Shown here: positions 15,808-23,493 of the stretch, piece after piece
How positions within the stretch are numbered: position 1 is the first letter of the stretch
Layout: every line of letters begins with the position of its first letter
Source: JASLBX01 sp036373915
Lineage (GTDB): Bacteria > Actinomycetota > Actinomycetes > Jiangellales > Jiangellaceae
Reading direction: 5' to 3'
Length of the DNA: 64,000 nt
Assembly (NCBI GenBank): GCA_036373915.1
Contig: DASUUU010000113.1
Location: 1-64,000, forward strand
Notes under the pieces: generated by a model
The model's input: the letters and a program-made list of their open reading frames with translations, nothing else
What the model was told of the DNA's origin: nothing
Database searches by the model: none
Made by a program: the position numbers and the translations under genes

Positions 15808-16803
15808 ATGACCGCTCAGGCCCCCGGCGAGACATCGATGCCGGCCCAACCCGACGTGCTGTCGCTCGGCGAGGCCATGGTGGAGCTGAGCGCCCGCGAG
15901 CCGGTCCGGCTGCGGGACGCTCGGACCTTCGTCCTGGGCTGGGGTGGCGACACCTCCAACGTCGCCGTTGCCGTGCGCCGGCTCGGCCGGACCTCCAGCT
16001 ACGTGACAAGGGTGGGCGACGACGAGTTCGGCGCGAACCTGCTGGACCTGTGGCGGCGTGAAGGCGTCGATACGAGTGGGGTCGGCGTAGATCCGGGCCG
16101 GCCCACCGGCCTCTACCTACTCTCTCGCCCGCCCGAGGGCCCGCACAGCTTCACCTACTACCGAGCCGGTTCGGCCGCTTCCGCGATGCGGCCTGCCGAC
16201 CTGCCTGAGCAGTTGCTGCGTAGTGCACGCATCGTGCACACGTCCGGCATCACCCAGGCCATCGGCACCGGCCCATGCGACACCGCGTTTGCCGCTCTCC
16301 GGATCGCGCGCGAGGCGGGCGTGACCACGAGCTACGACCCCAACCTGCGGCCGGCACTGTGGTCGCTGGATCGCGCGCGGGCCGTGATCATGGCCACCTT
16401 GGCGCTCGCCGACATCGCATTGCCCAGCCTGGAGGACGCGCGCGCACTCACCGGGCTGGACGATCCGGCCGCGATCGCGGACGAGTTGCTGGACAAAGGC
16501 CCGAAGGTTGTCGCGCTCAAGCTGGGAGCCGCAGGAGCCTTGATCGCCGACGCAGAAGGGCACACGATCGTCGCGCCCTACGAGGTTCCGGCTGTCGATC
16601 CGGCCGGTGCCGGCGACACCTTCGATGCCGCCTTCCTGACGGCGTGGCTCGATGGCAACGAACCTTCCGAGTGTGCCGAGTTCGCGAACGCGGCCGCGGC
16701 GTTGACCACCACGGATATCGGGTGTGTCGGCCCCATTCCCACGCGTGACGCCTTGGACGCGCTTCGCGCCGCGCAGGGGCGCCGAAACCGCTCCCGGGCC
16801 TGA
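15808..16803 (+). CDS. PfkB-family sugar kinase, 2-keto-3-deoxygluconate kinase-like
   Basis: A 331-residue ribokinase-fold kinase. The N-terminal LSLGEAMVEL and GGDTSNVAVAVRRLG match KDG kinases more closely than ribokinases or fructokinases. The C-terminal signature DPAGAGDTFDAAF gives the anion hole and the catalytic Asp. Length is typical (about 310-340). It phosphorylates a sugar or sugar acid, probably 2-keto-3-deoxygluconate or a relative. It starts 3 bases after the RraA stop, so the two are made together. Inference: kinase then aldolase give pyruvate plus a phosphorylated C3 unit, with RraA taking the place of the usual KDPG aldolase. Confidence 0.85.
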   Translation: MTAQAPGETSMPAQPDVLSLGEAMVELSAREPVRLRDARTFVLGWGGDTSNVAVAVRRLGRTSSYVTRVGDDEFGANLLDLWRREGVDTSGVGVDPGRPTGLYLLSRPPEGPHSFTYYRAGSAASAMRPADLPEQLLRSARIVHTSGITQAIGTGPCDTAFAALRIAREAGVTTSYDPNLRPALWSLDRARAVIMATLALADIALPSLEDARALTGLDDPAAIADELLDKGPKVVALKLGAAGALIADAEGHTIVAPYEVPAVDPAGAGDTFDAAFLTAWLDGNEPSECAEFANAAAALTTTDIGCVGPIPTRDALDALRAAQGRRNRSRA

Positions 16804-16853
16804 CCTCTCCAGGACAACCCGGGCCGGCGCCGCCTACCGAGGACGGAACCACC

Positions 16854-17627
16854 ATGGCAACAAACCAATCCGCGCAGCGGGTGCTCGCCGTGCTCGAGTA
16901 CCTGGCCGATGCCGGCCCGGCCAGCCTGGGTGCGATCGCCCACAACCTCGGCCTCAACAAGAGCACTGCTCACCGCTTCGTCGGCACTCTTGTTCAGGCC
17001 GGTTACGCCCGCCAGGACCCGGTCGATCGCACCTACTCGCTGACCACGCGGGTCGTCGAGGTCGGCTCAAGAGTGATGCAGCGACTGGAGATTCACCGGG
17101 TGCTTCGCCCGGTGCTGGACGATCTCGCACGCATTGCGGGTGAGACGGTTCATCTCGGCATCCTCGACGGCCACGACCTCGTCTACATCGACAAGGTCGA
17201 AGGCAATGCCTCCGTTCACATGGCCTCACGGGTGGGATCGCGAGGAACCTGCCACTCCACCGCCCTCGGTAAGGTCCTGCTGGCCGGGCGAGCGGAGGAG
17301 GAGTGGCAGAGCTACTGCGAGCACCCGGGTCTGACGCGGCGCACTCCTCGGACCCTCACCTCTGCCGACGAGTTGTTCGCCGAGCTAAGGCGGGTCCGCA
17401 GAGTCGGGTGGGCCATCGACGACGTCGAGAACGAGGAGGGAATACGCTGTGTCGCCGGGCCGGTGCGTGATCACCTGGGCCAAGTGGTCGGCGCAGTGAG
17501 CCTGTCCGGCTGGACGGTGAGCATGACAAAGCAGCGGGCGCACGAACTGATTCCGGTACTTCTCGAACACACCAACCGAGCCTCAGCGGTACTCGGCTAC
17601 CGACGGCTCGACCGCGGCTCCACATGA
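16854..17627 (+). CDS. IclR family transcriptional regulator
   Basis: A 257-residue IclR regulator. Residues about 5-65 form the winged HTH (SAQRVLAVLEYLAD, LNKSTAHRFVGTLVQAGY). Residues about 80-250 are the effector-binding GAF-like domain, with YIDKVEG, GTCHSTALGKVLLA and AIDDVENEEGIRCVAGPV. It follows the kinase by 50 bases and probably ends the operon. By its family and neighbours it most likely controls the RraA/kinase operon and the divergent importer in response to a sugar acid or related carboxylate, through the inverted repeats in the 204-bp divergent promoter region. Confidence 0.92.
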   Translation: MATNQSAQRVLAVLEYLADAGPASLGAIAHNLGLNKSTAHRFVGTLVQAGYARQDPVDRTYSLTTRVVEVGSRVMQRLEIHRVLRPVLDDLARIAGETVHLGILDGHDLVYIDKVEGNASVHMASRVGSRGTCHSTALGKVLLAGRAEEEWQSYCEHPGLTRRTPRTLTSADELFAELRRVRRVGWAIDDVENEEGIRCVAGPVRDHLGQVVGAVSLSGWTVSMTKQRAHELIPVLLEHTNRASAVLGYRRLDRGST

Positions 17628-17665
17628 CTGAGATGTTACTCGCCGGTTGACTCTGGACCCGCCCC

Positions 17666-17696
17666 TTGTCGATTACCCGGCGATCTTCTAGGGTAA
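17666..17696 (+). promoter_or_regulatory. Promoter with overlapping inverted repeat before the MHYT gene
   Basis: TTGTCG at 17666-17671, a 17-base spacer and TAGGGT at 17689-17694 form a plausible sigma-70-type promoter. The inverted repeat TTACCC (17673-17678) / GGGTAA (17691-17696) spans the spacer and the -10, as expected for an operator. Confidence 0.45.
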
Positions 17697-17740
17697 CCGG
17701 CTGGATCATTCATCGCCATGCGGCCGGGCAGAGAGGCGCC

Positions 17741-18505
17741 ATGGAACCCCTGCAAGAGCTCTTCCAGTACGGAGCAGCGACCCCAGTACTCGCCTTCGCG
17801 CTTGCATCGATCGGTGCCGGGTTGGGGTTGAGGTGCCTGGTGCGAGCCGTCCAGGGCAGCAAGAGTGCGGAGCGGCGCTGGTTAGTGATCGGCGCCGTCG
17901 CCATCGGCGCCGGAGTCTGGACGATGCACCTGATCGCGATGCTCGGCTTCCGGGTGGAAGGCTCCCCCGTCCGCTACGACGTGATGCTGACCATCCTCAG
18001 CCTCGTCGTCGCCGTCGTTCTGTCCGCCGTCGGTGTCTTCACCGTCGCCTACAGTCCTTCCCAGTTACGTGGGGTGCTGCTAGGCGGTACCTGTATCGGC
18101 ATCGGCATCGCCGGTATGCACTACGTCGGCATCGCCGCGATGCGGGTACACGGCACCATGACGCGCGATACCGGCCTGCTGATCCTCTCGGCGGCCATCG
18201 CCGTAGGTGCGACGATCATCGCCCTCCTGATCACGTTCGGGCTTCAGGGTGCGCGGGGAGCCATCGCGGCAGCAATCGTGATGGCGGCCGGGGCCGGCGC
18301 GACCGAGTACCTCGGGATAGCCGCCGTGCAGATCGAGATCACCCAGGGAACGTCGGTCCTGCCCGGCGCGGGCGCGGTCGAGTTCGTCTTCCCACTGATC
18401 GTGGTCTTCGGCTCATTCCTCTTCCTGGCGTCGGCGTTCGTCGCGCTGTCGCCGGTCAACCAAGATCGTCCAGTGAGCGGCCCGGCGTTGGCTGCGAGGC
18501 AGTGA
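17741..18505 (+). CDS. MHYT-domain membrane sensor protein
   Basis: A 254-residue integral membrane protein with about seven helices and three MHYT-like repeats: WTMHLIAML, GMHYVGIAAM and a degenerate third, ATEYLGIAAV, which lacks the His. MHYT domains are proposed to bind copper at the periplasmic face and sense O2, CO or NO. There is no attached output domain, so the signal must pass to another protein. The ATG at 17741 has GAGAGG 4 bases upstream and is preferred over the in-frame start at 17666. The conservon kinase follows after only 33 bases, suggesting the pair forms one sensory unit. Confidence 0.88.
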   Translation: MEPLQELFQYGAATPVLAFALASIGAGLGLRCLVRAVQGSKSAERRWLVIGAVAIGAGVWTMHLIAMLGFRVEGSPVRYDVMLTILSLVVAVVLSAVGVFTVAYSPSQLRGVLLGGTCIGIGIAGMHYVGIAAMRVHGTMTRDTGLLILSAAIAVGATIIALLITFGLQGARGAIAAAIVMAAGAGATEYLGIAAVQIEITQGTSVLPGAGAVEFVFPLIVVFGSFLFLASAFVALSPVNQDRPVSGPALAARQ

Positions 18506-18538
18506 GACTTTCCCAACCAGAGACTGATCGAGGCAGGC

Positions 18539-20977
18539 ATGCAAGATCATCAGGGTGATAGGTACGCCGAGCACGATGGTGCCACCAGCGACAGCCCCGA
18601 CCCGATCCCGGAGCCGATGACCCCGTCAGGTCCCCGGCACGCGACCCGCCGCAGCACGGGGCGGAGCAAGCCATCGCGGTTCTTCCGGCCACGATCGGTC
18701 CGGGCCAAGATCGTCGCCGTGCTCATGGTGCCGGTTGTCTCGCTGATGGCGCTGTGGGGTTTCGCCGCTGTCACGACCACCCAGAGCATCGCGGCGGTGC
18801 AGCAACTCAAGGACGTCAACGCGACCCTGCTCGCCCCGATCGGCGATTTCATCACCGCCGTCCAAGACGAGCGCACCGCTGCGGCGCAGCTCCTGGCGTC
18901 GGACGAGGTACCGCAGGACGGATTCCTGGCGGCCGCAGAGCAGACCGACGCCGCGGTGGCGGCGTTGCGCGACAGCGTCGCTCGCAGCAGCACTGACGCG
19001 GCCGCGCTCGACTCACGGCTGCCCGAACGCATCCAGTCCCTTGTCGACGCCGCCGACTACGTGACGACCATCCGATCGCGAGTGCGCGACAGGAACGTCA
19101 GCTGGCTCGCGGCATACGACGCGTACACGAACACGATCCGGTCCGGCTTCAGCGCGACGACACTGCTGGCCGAGCTAGAAGCGCCTGGCGTCGCCACCGA
19201 CCTCCGCTTCGCACTGGAGTTGTCGCTCGCGCGCGAGATGGTCGCCCGCCAGGACGCCGTCATGAGCTCGGCGTACGCGATCGACGTGATGACCCAGGCA
19301 CAGTACGTCGCACTCACAGAGTCGATCCAGGCCGGTCAGGCACTGCTCTGGACGGGGATCGACGATCTGCGGCCCGGCGCCAACGCGGAGTACCGCGACA
19401 TCATCGCGAGCACATCGCACCAGACCCTGCGCGGCTTCCAGGACGAGCTCTCCGAGGGGCGAGCCGGCTACCTCATCGTCCTGACGATCCCCGAGATCGA
19501 GTGGGCCGCGGTGGCCAGGGACGTACAGCGGGAACTGGCCGTGGGTGAGGCGCGGGTGAGCATCATCGCGGCCGAGGAGGCCGCGCTGTTCGGGTTCGAC
19601 GTACTCGGCAGCTCCGGTCTCGCCGTGATGCTGGGGCTCGTCGGCGTCGTGCTCGCACTGCTCGTCTCCGTTCTGGTCGGCCGTGGACTCGTCGTCGATC
19701 TAGCCGGACTCCACGGCAGGGCGATGGACCTCGCGACACGCAAGCTTCCGGCGACGCTTCGCAAGCTGAACTCCGGGCGCAAGGTCGACCTCGAATCCGA
19801 AGCACCCGCTGCCACGTACGGCGACGACGAGGTCAGCCAGGTCGCCGAGGCGCTCGGCGTGGTCCACCGGGCGGCGGTTCACGCCGCGATCGAACGCTCG
19901 GACGTGCTCAGAGGCATATCCGGGGTCTACGTCTTCCTAGCCCGCCGAAGCCAGGTGCTGCTGCACCGGCAACTAGCCCTGCTCGACACCATGGAGCGCC
20001 GCACCGACGATGCCGAGCAGCTCGAAGACCTGTTCCGGCTCGACCACCTGACCACCCGGATGCGGCGGCTCACCGAGAGCCTTGTCATTCTTTCGGGGAT
20101 GACACCGGCGCGCCGGTGGAGCAAGCCCGTAGCCGTCATGGATGTCGTCCGCGCGGCGGTGGCCGAGGTGGAGGACTTCACGCGGGTCGAGGTCATGCAG
20201 TTGCCGCACATCCGCGTCGCCGGCGCAGCGGTCGCAGACTTGATCCACCTGGTCGCCGAGCTCGTCGAGAACGCCGTCGTCTTCTCGCCACCGCACACCA
20301 AGGCACTCGTACGCGGTGAGCTGGTCGGCGCCGGCATGGCGTTGGAGGTCGAAGACCGTGGGCTCGGGATGAGCCCGGAGGCGATGGAACAGGCGAACCG
20401 GCGAATCAAGGACACCGATCAGATCGACCTGCTCGAAGCAGACCAACTCGGACTTTTCGTCGTCAACCGCCTGGCCCAACGCCACAACATCGATGTGACA
20501 CTGCGCCGCTCGCCCTACGGAGGCGTAACGGCGATCCTGCTGATCCCCGAGGAGTTGCTGGAGAAGCCCGGCGAACTCGAGGGCCACCCGTCGGACGAGG
20601 TTCAGGTGGCTGAAGAACCTGCACCCGAGTATCGCCAGCTGACCACGGTCGGGACGAGGTTCGCAGTCTCCGACGACGCGCCGGGACCACGACAAGCTCC
20701 AGCGGAGCCCGCCAGCCGGTTCGCGCACATCATGCCCGCGCAGCAGCGGCCCGAGGGCCGACCCGAGGGCATGGACGAGCTGCCGCGGCGGGTCAGGTTG
20801 ACGAACCTTTCCCCCGAACTCCGACGGGCGCCGAACGCAGCGGCAGGCAGCGCAGAGCAGAAGGAGACCCGCAGCCCCGAGCAAGCCAGGGCGACATTCT
20901 CCGCACTGCGGAACGGGTGGCTGCGAGGTCAGTCGGACAATCTGGATAACTCGTGGCAAGGGAGACAAGATCGATGA
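18539..20977 (+). CDS. cvnA: Conservon sensor histidine kinase with NIT-type sensor
   Basis: An 812-residue kinase, first gene of an actinobacterial conservon. A cytoplasmic N-terminus leads to a first membrane helix (about 56-78), an extracellular NIT (nitrate/nitrite sensing-like) domain (about 85-340, with FITAVQDERTAAAQLL at its start), a second helix (about 360-385), a HAMP-like linker, a phospho-acceptor region with RLDHLTTRMRR (His503), and an HATPase domain (LVENAVVFSPP near 570, VEDRGLGMSP near 605, LGLFVVNRLAQRH near 640). The last 130 residues are disordered and rich in Pro, Arg and Glu. ATP-binding boxes look intact. Cvn kinases form membrane complexes with CvnB-D that resemble eukaryotic GPCR/G-protein systems. 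Confidence 0.92.
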   Translation: MQDHQGDRYAEHDGATSDSPDPIPEPMTPSGPRHATRRSTGRSKPSRFFRPRSVRAKIVAVLMVPVVSLMALWGFAAVTTTQSIAAVQQLKDVNATLLAPIGDFITAVQDERTAAAQLLASDEVPQDGFLAAAEQTDAAVAALRDSVARSSTDAAALDSRLPERIQSLVDAADYVTTIRSRVRDRNVSWLAAYDAYTNTIRSGFSATTLLAELEAPGVATDLRFALELSLAREMVARQDAVMSSAYAIDVMTQAQYVALTESIQAGQALLWTGIDDLRPGANAEYRDIIASTSHQTLRGFQDELSEGRAGYLIVLTIPEIEWAAVARDVQRELAVGEARVSIIAAEEAALFGFDVLGSSGLAVMLGLVGVVLALLVSVLVGRGLVVDLAGLHGRAMDLATRKLPATLRKLNSGRKVDLESEAPAATYGDDEVSQVAEALGVVHRAAVHAAIERSDVLRGISGVYVFLARRSQVLLHRQLALLDTMERRTDDAEQLEDLFRLDHLTTRMRRLTESLVILSGMTPARRWSKPVAVMDVVRAAVAEVEDFTRVEVMQLPHIRVAGAAVADLIHLVAELVENAVVFSPPHTKALVRGELVGAGMALEVEDRGLGMSPEAMEQANRRIKDTDQIDLLEADQLGLFVVNRLAQRHNIDVTLRRSPYGGVTAILLIPEELLEKPGELEGHPSDEVQVAEEPAPEYRQLTTVGTRFAVSDDAPGPRQAPAEPASRFAHIMPAQQRPEGRPEGMDELPRRVRLTNLSPELRRAPNAAAGSAEQKETRSPEQARATFSALRNGWLRGQSDNLDNSWQGRQDR

Positions 20978-21402
20978 CGGAGTCGACGCAGCCGGCCGTC
21001 GAGCTCACCTGGCTGCTCAACGATCTCGTGGGCAGGGTGGCGGAGATCGAGCATGCCCTCGTGCTATCCGGAGATGGGTTGCCGGTGGGCGCATCCGATC
21101 ATCTGACGCGCGAGGACAGGGAGCGCTTCGCCGCTCTCGCTTCCGGCATTCACAGCCTGGCCAAGGGCACGGGCGACCATTTCGCCGCGGGTGCGGTCGT
21201 CCAGACCATGGTCGAGCTCGAAGGCGGATTCATCTTCGTCGTCGCGGCCGGCGATCGGTCGTGTCTCAGTGTGTTCTGCGGAGCCAACGCGGACATCGGC
21301 GTGGTGGCCTACGAGATGGCCAGATTGGTCAAGCAGGTCCGCGAGCACCTACACGTTCCGTCGCGACCGCAATCGTTGAGCGGCGCGTGGGCACAGGAGT
21401 GA
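20974..21402 (+). CDS. cvnB: Conservon roadblock/LC7 protein
   Basis: A 142-residue roadblock/LC7 domain protein. The fold is recognisable from LTWLLNDLVGRVAEIEHALVLSGDGLPVG (position only) and the glycine-rich GGFIFVVAAGDRSCLSVFC strand pair. These proteins act as GTPase-interacting partners, similar to MglB. The ATG at 20974 overlaps the kinase stop as ATGA, so translation is coupled. Confidence 0.93.
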   Translation: MTESTQPAVELTWLLNDLVGRVAEIEHALVLSGDGLPVGASDHLTREDRERFAALASGIHSLAKGTGDHFAAGAVVQTMVELEGGFIFVVAAGDRSCLSVFCGANADIGVVAYEMARLVKQVREHLHVPSRPQSLSGAWAQE

Positions 21403-21411
21403 CACGGGTCG

Positions 21412-21786
21412 ATGCCTGACGAGATTCAGGAGTGGTACGACGACGAGGCCGGGCCCCTGGTCCGGTTGTTCGCGATGACCGCCGGACGCGCCAAGAGCAC
21501 TGGCGAGGCGTTCGACCTGATGGCGACCGTCCAGGCCAACCCGGCCGCACGCGACGGGCCGATGTTGTCCCCCGAGCAGCAGACCCTGCTTGACCTTTGC
21601 CGGCTTGCGCCCCAGACCGTCGCCGACATCGCCTCCGAATCCAACCTCCCGGTGGGAGTGGTGCGAGTCCTGCTCGGAGACCTCTTAGCCGGGGGGCGAA
21701 TCCTGGTCAACCGCCCCCTTCCGCCCAGCCAGGTCCCAGACCAGCGCATCCTCAGGGAAGTAATCAATGGCCTTCGCGCGCTCTAA
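21412..21786 (+). CDS. cvnC: Conservon DUF742 protein
   Basis: A 124-residue DUF742 protein, the third conserved conservon member. It has the usual layout: a variable N-terminus, LVRLFAMTAGRA, a winged-helix-like stretch (LLDLCRLAPQTVADIASESNLPVGVVRVLL, position only), and DLLAGGRILV near the end. It starts 9 bases after cvnB. Its role is probably an adaptor between kinase, roadblock protein and GTPase. Confidence 0.92.
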   Translation: MPDEIQEWYDDEAGPLVRLFAMTAGRAKSTGEAFDLMATVQANPAARDGPMLSPEQQTLLDLCRLAPQTVADIASESNLPVGVVRVLLGDLLAGGRILVNRPLPPSQVPDQRILREVINGLRAL

Positions 21787-22393
21787 CATTGCCACCGACG
21801 GCGCCGATACGTTCGTGGCGTTGAAGATCCTCGTAGCTGGAGGTTTCGGCGTCGGCAAGACGACACTCGTCGGGTCCGTCAGCGAGATTCGACCGCTCCA
21901 CACCGAGGAGATGCTGACCGGTCCTGGGCATGTCATAGACAATCTGGACGGTGTCGAGCGCAAGACCACGACAACCGTGGCCATGGACTTCGGCCGGATC
22001 ACCATCCGCAACGGCCTCTGCCTCTACCTGTTCGGCACACCTGGCCAGGATCGCTTCTGGTTCATGTGGGACGAGCTCAGCGAAGGCGCTCTGGGCGCCG
22101 TGGTACTCGCGGACACCCGGCGGTTGCAGGACTGCTTCCCCGCCGTGGACTACTTCGAGCATCGCAACATCCCGTTCATCGTGGCGGTCAACTGCTTCGA
22201 CGGCGCGCGGCGATTCGATCCCACGGAGGTAAGTCGCGCCCTGGACCTGGTCGGGGGGACGCCGGTCGTCATGTGCGATGCCCGCCACCGGGAGTCGTCG
22301 AAGAACGTGTTGATCACACTCGTACAGCACGTCAGCCAGCTTCACTCGAGCACCTCGGAAGCGGAGTCCAGGACGCCGAGCAATGTCACGTAG
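21767..22393 (+). CDS. cvnD: Conservon GTPase (Ras-like)
   Basis: A 208-residue small GTPase. P-loop GGFGVGKT at 25-32, G3 variant GTPGQDRF at 90-97, and G4 variant NCFD at 142-145 (in place of NKxD) match conservon GTPases. It overlaps cvnC by 20 bases, with GGAAG 6 bases before the ATG. As the effector of the conservon it likely cycles GTP in response to CvnA/B. It ends the operon, 10 bases from the convergent quinone oxidoreductase stop. Confidence 0.93.
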   Translation: MAFARSNIATDGADTFVALKILVAGGFGVGKTTLVGSVSEIRPLHTEEMLTGPGHVIDNLDGVERKTTTTVAMDFGRITIRNGLCLYLFGTPGQDRFWFMWDELSEGALGAVVLADTRRLQDCFPAVDYFEHRNIPFIVAVNCFDGARRFDPTEVSRALDLVGGTPVVMCDARHRESSKNVLITLVQHVSQLHSSTSEAESRTPSNVT

Positions 22394-22403
22394 GCGGCCG
22401 CCG

Positions 22404-23381
22404 TCAGGGCTGCGGTAGCAGCAGCAGCTTGCCCGTCGTCCGCCGTGCCTCCAGGTCCTCGTGCGCTCGCCGGGCATCGGTGAGGTCATAGCGCGCGCCG
22501 ACATGCACGCTCAGCTTCTCCTCGCCTACCCAGCGCAACAGGTCACCAGTGCGCGCCAAGAACTCGCTCCGGTCCCTGATGTGGTGGGCGAACATCGGCC
22601 TGGTCACGAACAGCGACGCCCCGCCAAGGGCCTGCAGCGGGTCGAACGGCGGGACCGGCCCGCTCGACGCCCCGAACAACACCATCGTGCCGCGCACTCG
22701 CAGCGCTTTCAGGCTCGCATCGAAAGTCGAGCGGCCGACACCGTCGTACACACAGGCGACACCGTCGCCGCCGGTGAGCGCACGAGCACGGTCGACGAAC
22801 TTCTCGTAGGACGTGACCTCGTCGGCGCCGGCCGACTTCGCGAGCTCCGCCTTCTCCGATGTCGACGTCGTGGCCAGCACGTTGCCCCCGAGGAGTTTGA
22901 CCACCTGGGTGAGCAACGAGCCAACGCCGCCCGCCGCGGCGTGAACGACTACCCAGTCACCTGGCTGCACCGGATAGGTCGAGTGGCTGAGGTAGTGAGC
23001 CGTGATCCCCTGCAGCATCATCGCCGCCGCGATCTCTTCCGACACGCCGTCGGGCAGCACGACCGCGTCGGCCGCGGGCACGGCAACCTGCTCGGCGTAC
23101 GAGCCCTGCACGTGCACCCATGCCACCCGGTCACCGACAGCCACGTCGTCCACTTCCGGACCGACGGCGCGGACCGTGCCGGCACCCTCCAGCCCGAGGG
23201 TGAACGGTGTCGGCATCTGGTAACGGCCTTCGCGCTGATAGGTGTCGATGAAGTTCACGCCGGCCGCCGCAACGTCAACCAGGACCTCGCCGGATTTGGG
23301 TTCCGGCGGGTCGGCCTCGGCCATCTCGAGGACTTCCGGTCCCCCGGTCTTTCGGACGATCACCTCGCGCAATCGACTCAC
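22404..23381 (-). CDS. NADPH:quinone oxidoreductase (zeta-crystallin/QOR type)
   Basis: A 325-residue medium-chain dehydrogenase/reductase of the zinc-free quinone oxidoreductase branch. The N-terminal catalytic part has GVNFIDTYQREGRY and LGLEGAGTVRAVG; the Rossmann part has VHAAAGGVGSLLTQVVK, with the AxxGGVG NADPH loop, and YDGVGRSTFDASL. The Cys and His zinc ligands of alcohol dehydrogenases are absent. It reduces quinones or enone-type substrates using NADPH. It is monocistronic and convergent with the conservon. Confidence 0.9.
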   Translation of the reverse strand: MSRLREVIVRKTGGPEVLEMAEADPPEPKSGEVLVDVAAAGVNFIDTYQREGRYQMPTPFTLGLEGAGTVRAVGPEVDDVAVGDRVAWVHVQGSYAEQVAVPAADAVVLPDGVSEEIAAAMMLQGITAHYLSHSTYPVQPGDWVVVHAAAGGVGSLLTQVVKLLGGNVLATTSTSEKAELAKSAGADEVTSYEKFVDRARALTGGDGVACVYDGVGRSTFDASLKALRVRGTMVLFGASSGPVPPFDPLQALGGASLFVTRPMFAHHIRDRSEFLARTGDLLRWVGEEKLSVHVGARYDLTDARRAHEDLEARRTTGKLLLLPQP

Positions 23382-23493
23382 CCTCCTTCGACGCCTGCGG
23401 TCATCTTCTCAGACATGTCGGGCCAGGAACGCCCGTGCAATACCATGCGCATCAGGAGCCTGGCACGGCGCGAGGTTCCGGTGGGGGATGCAG

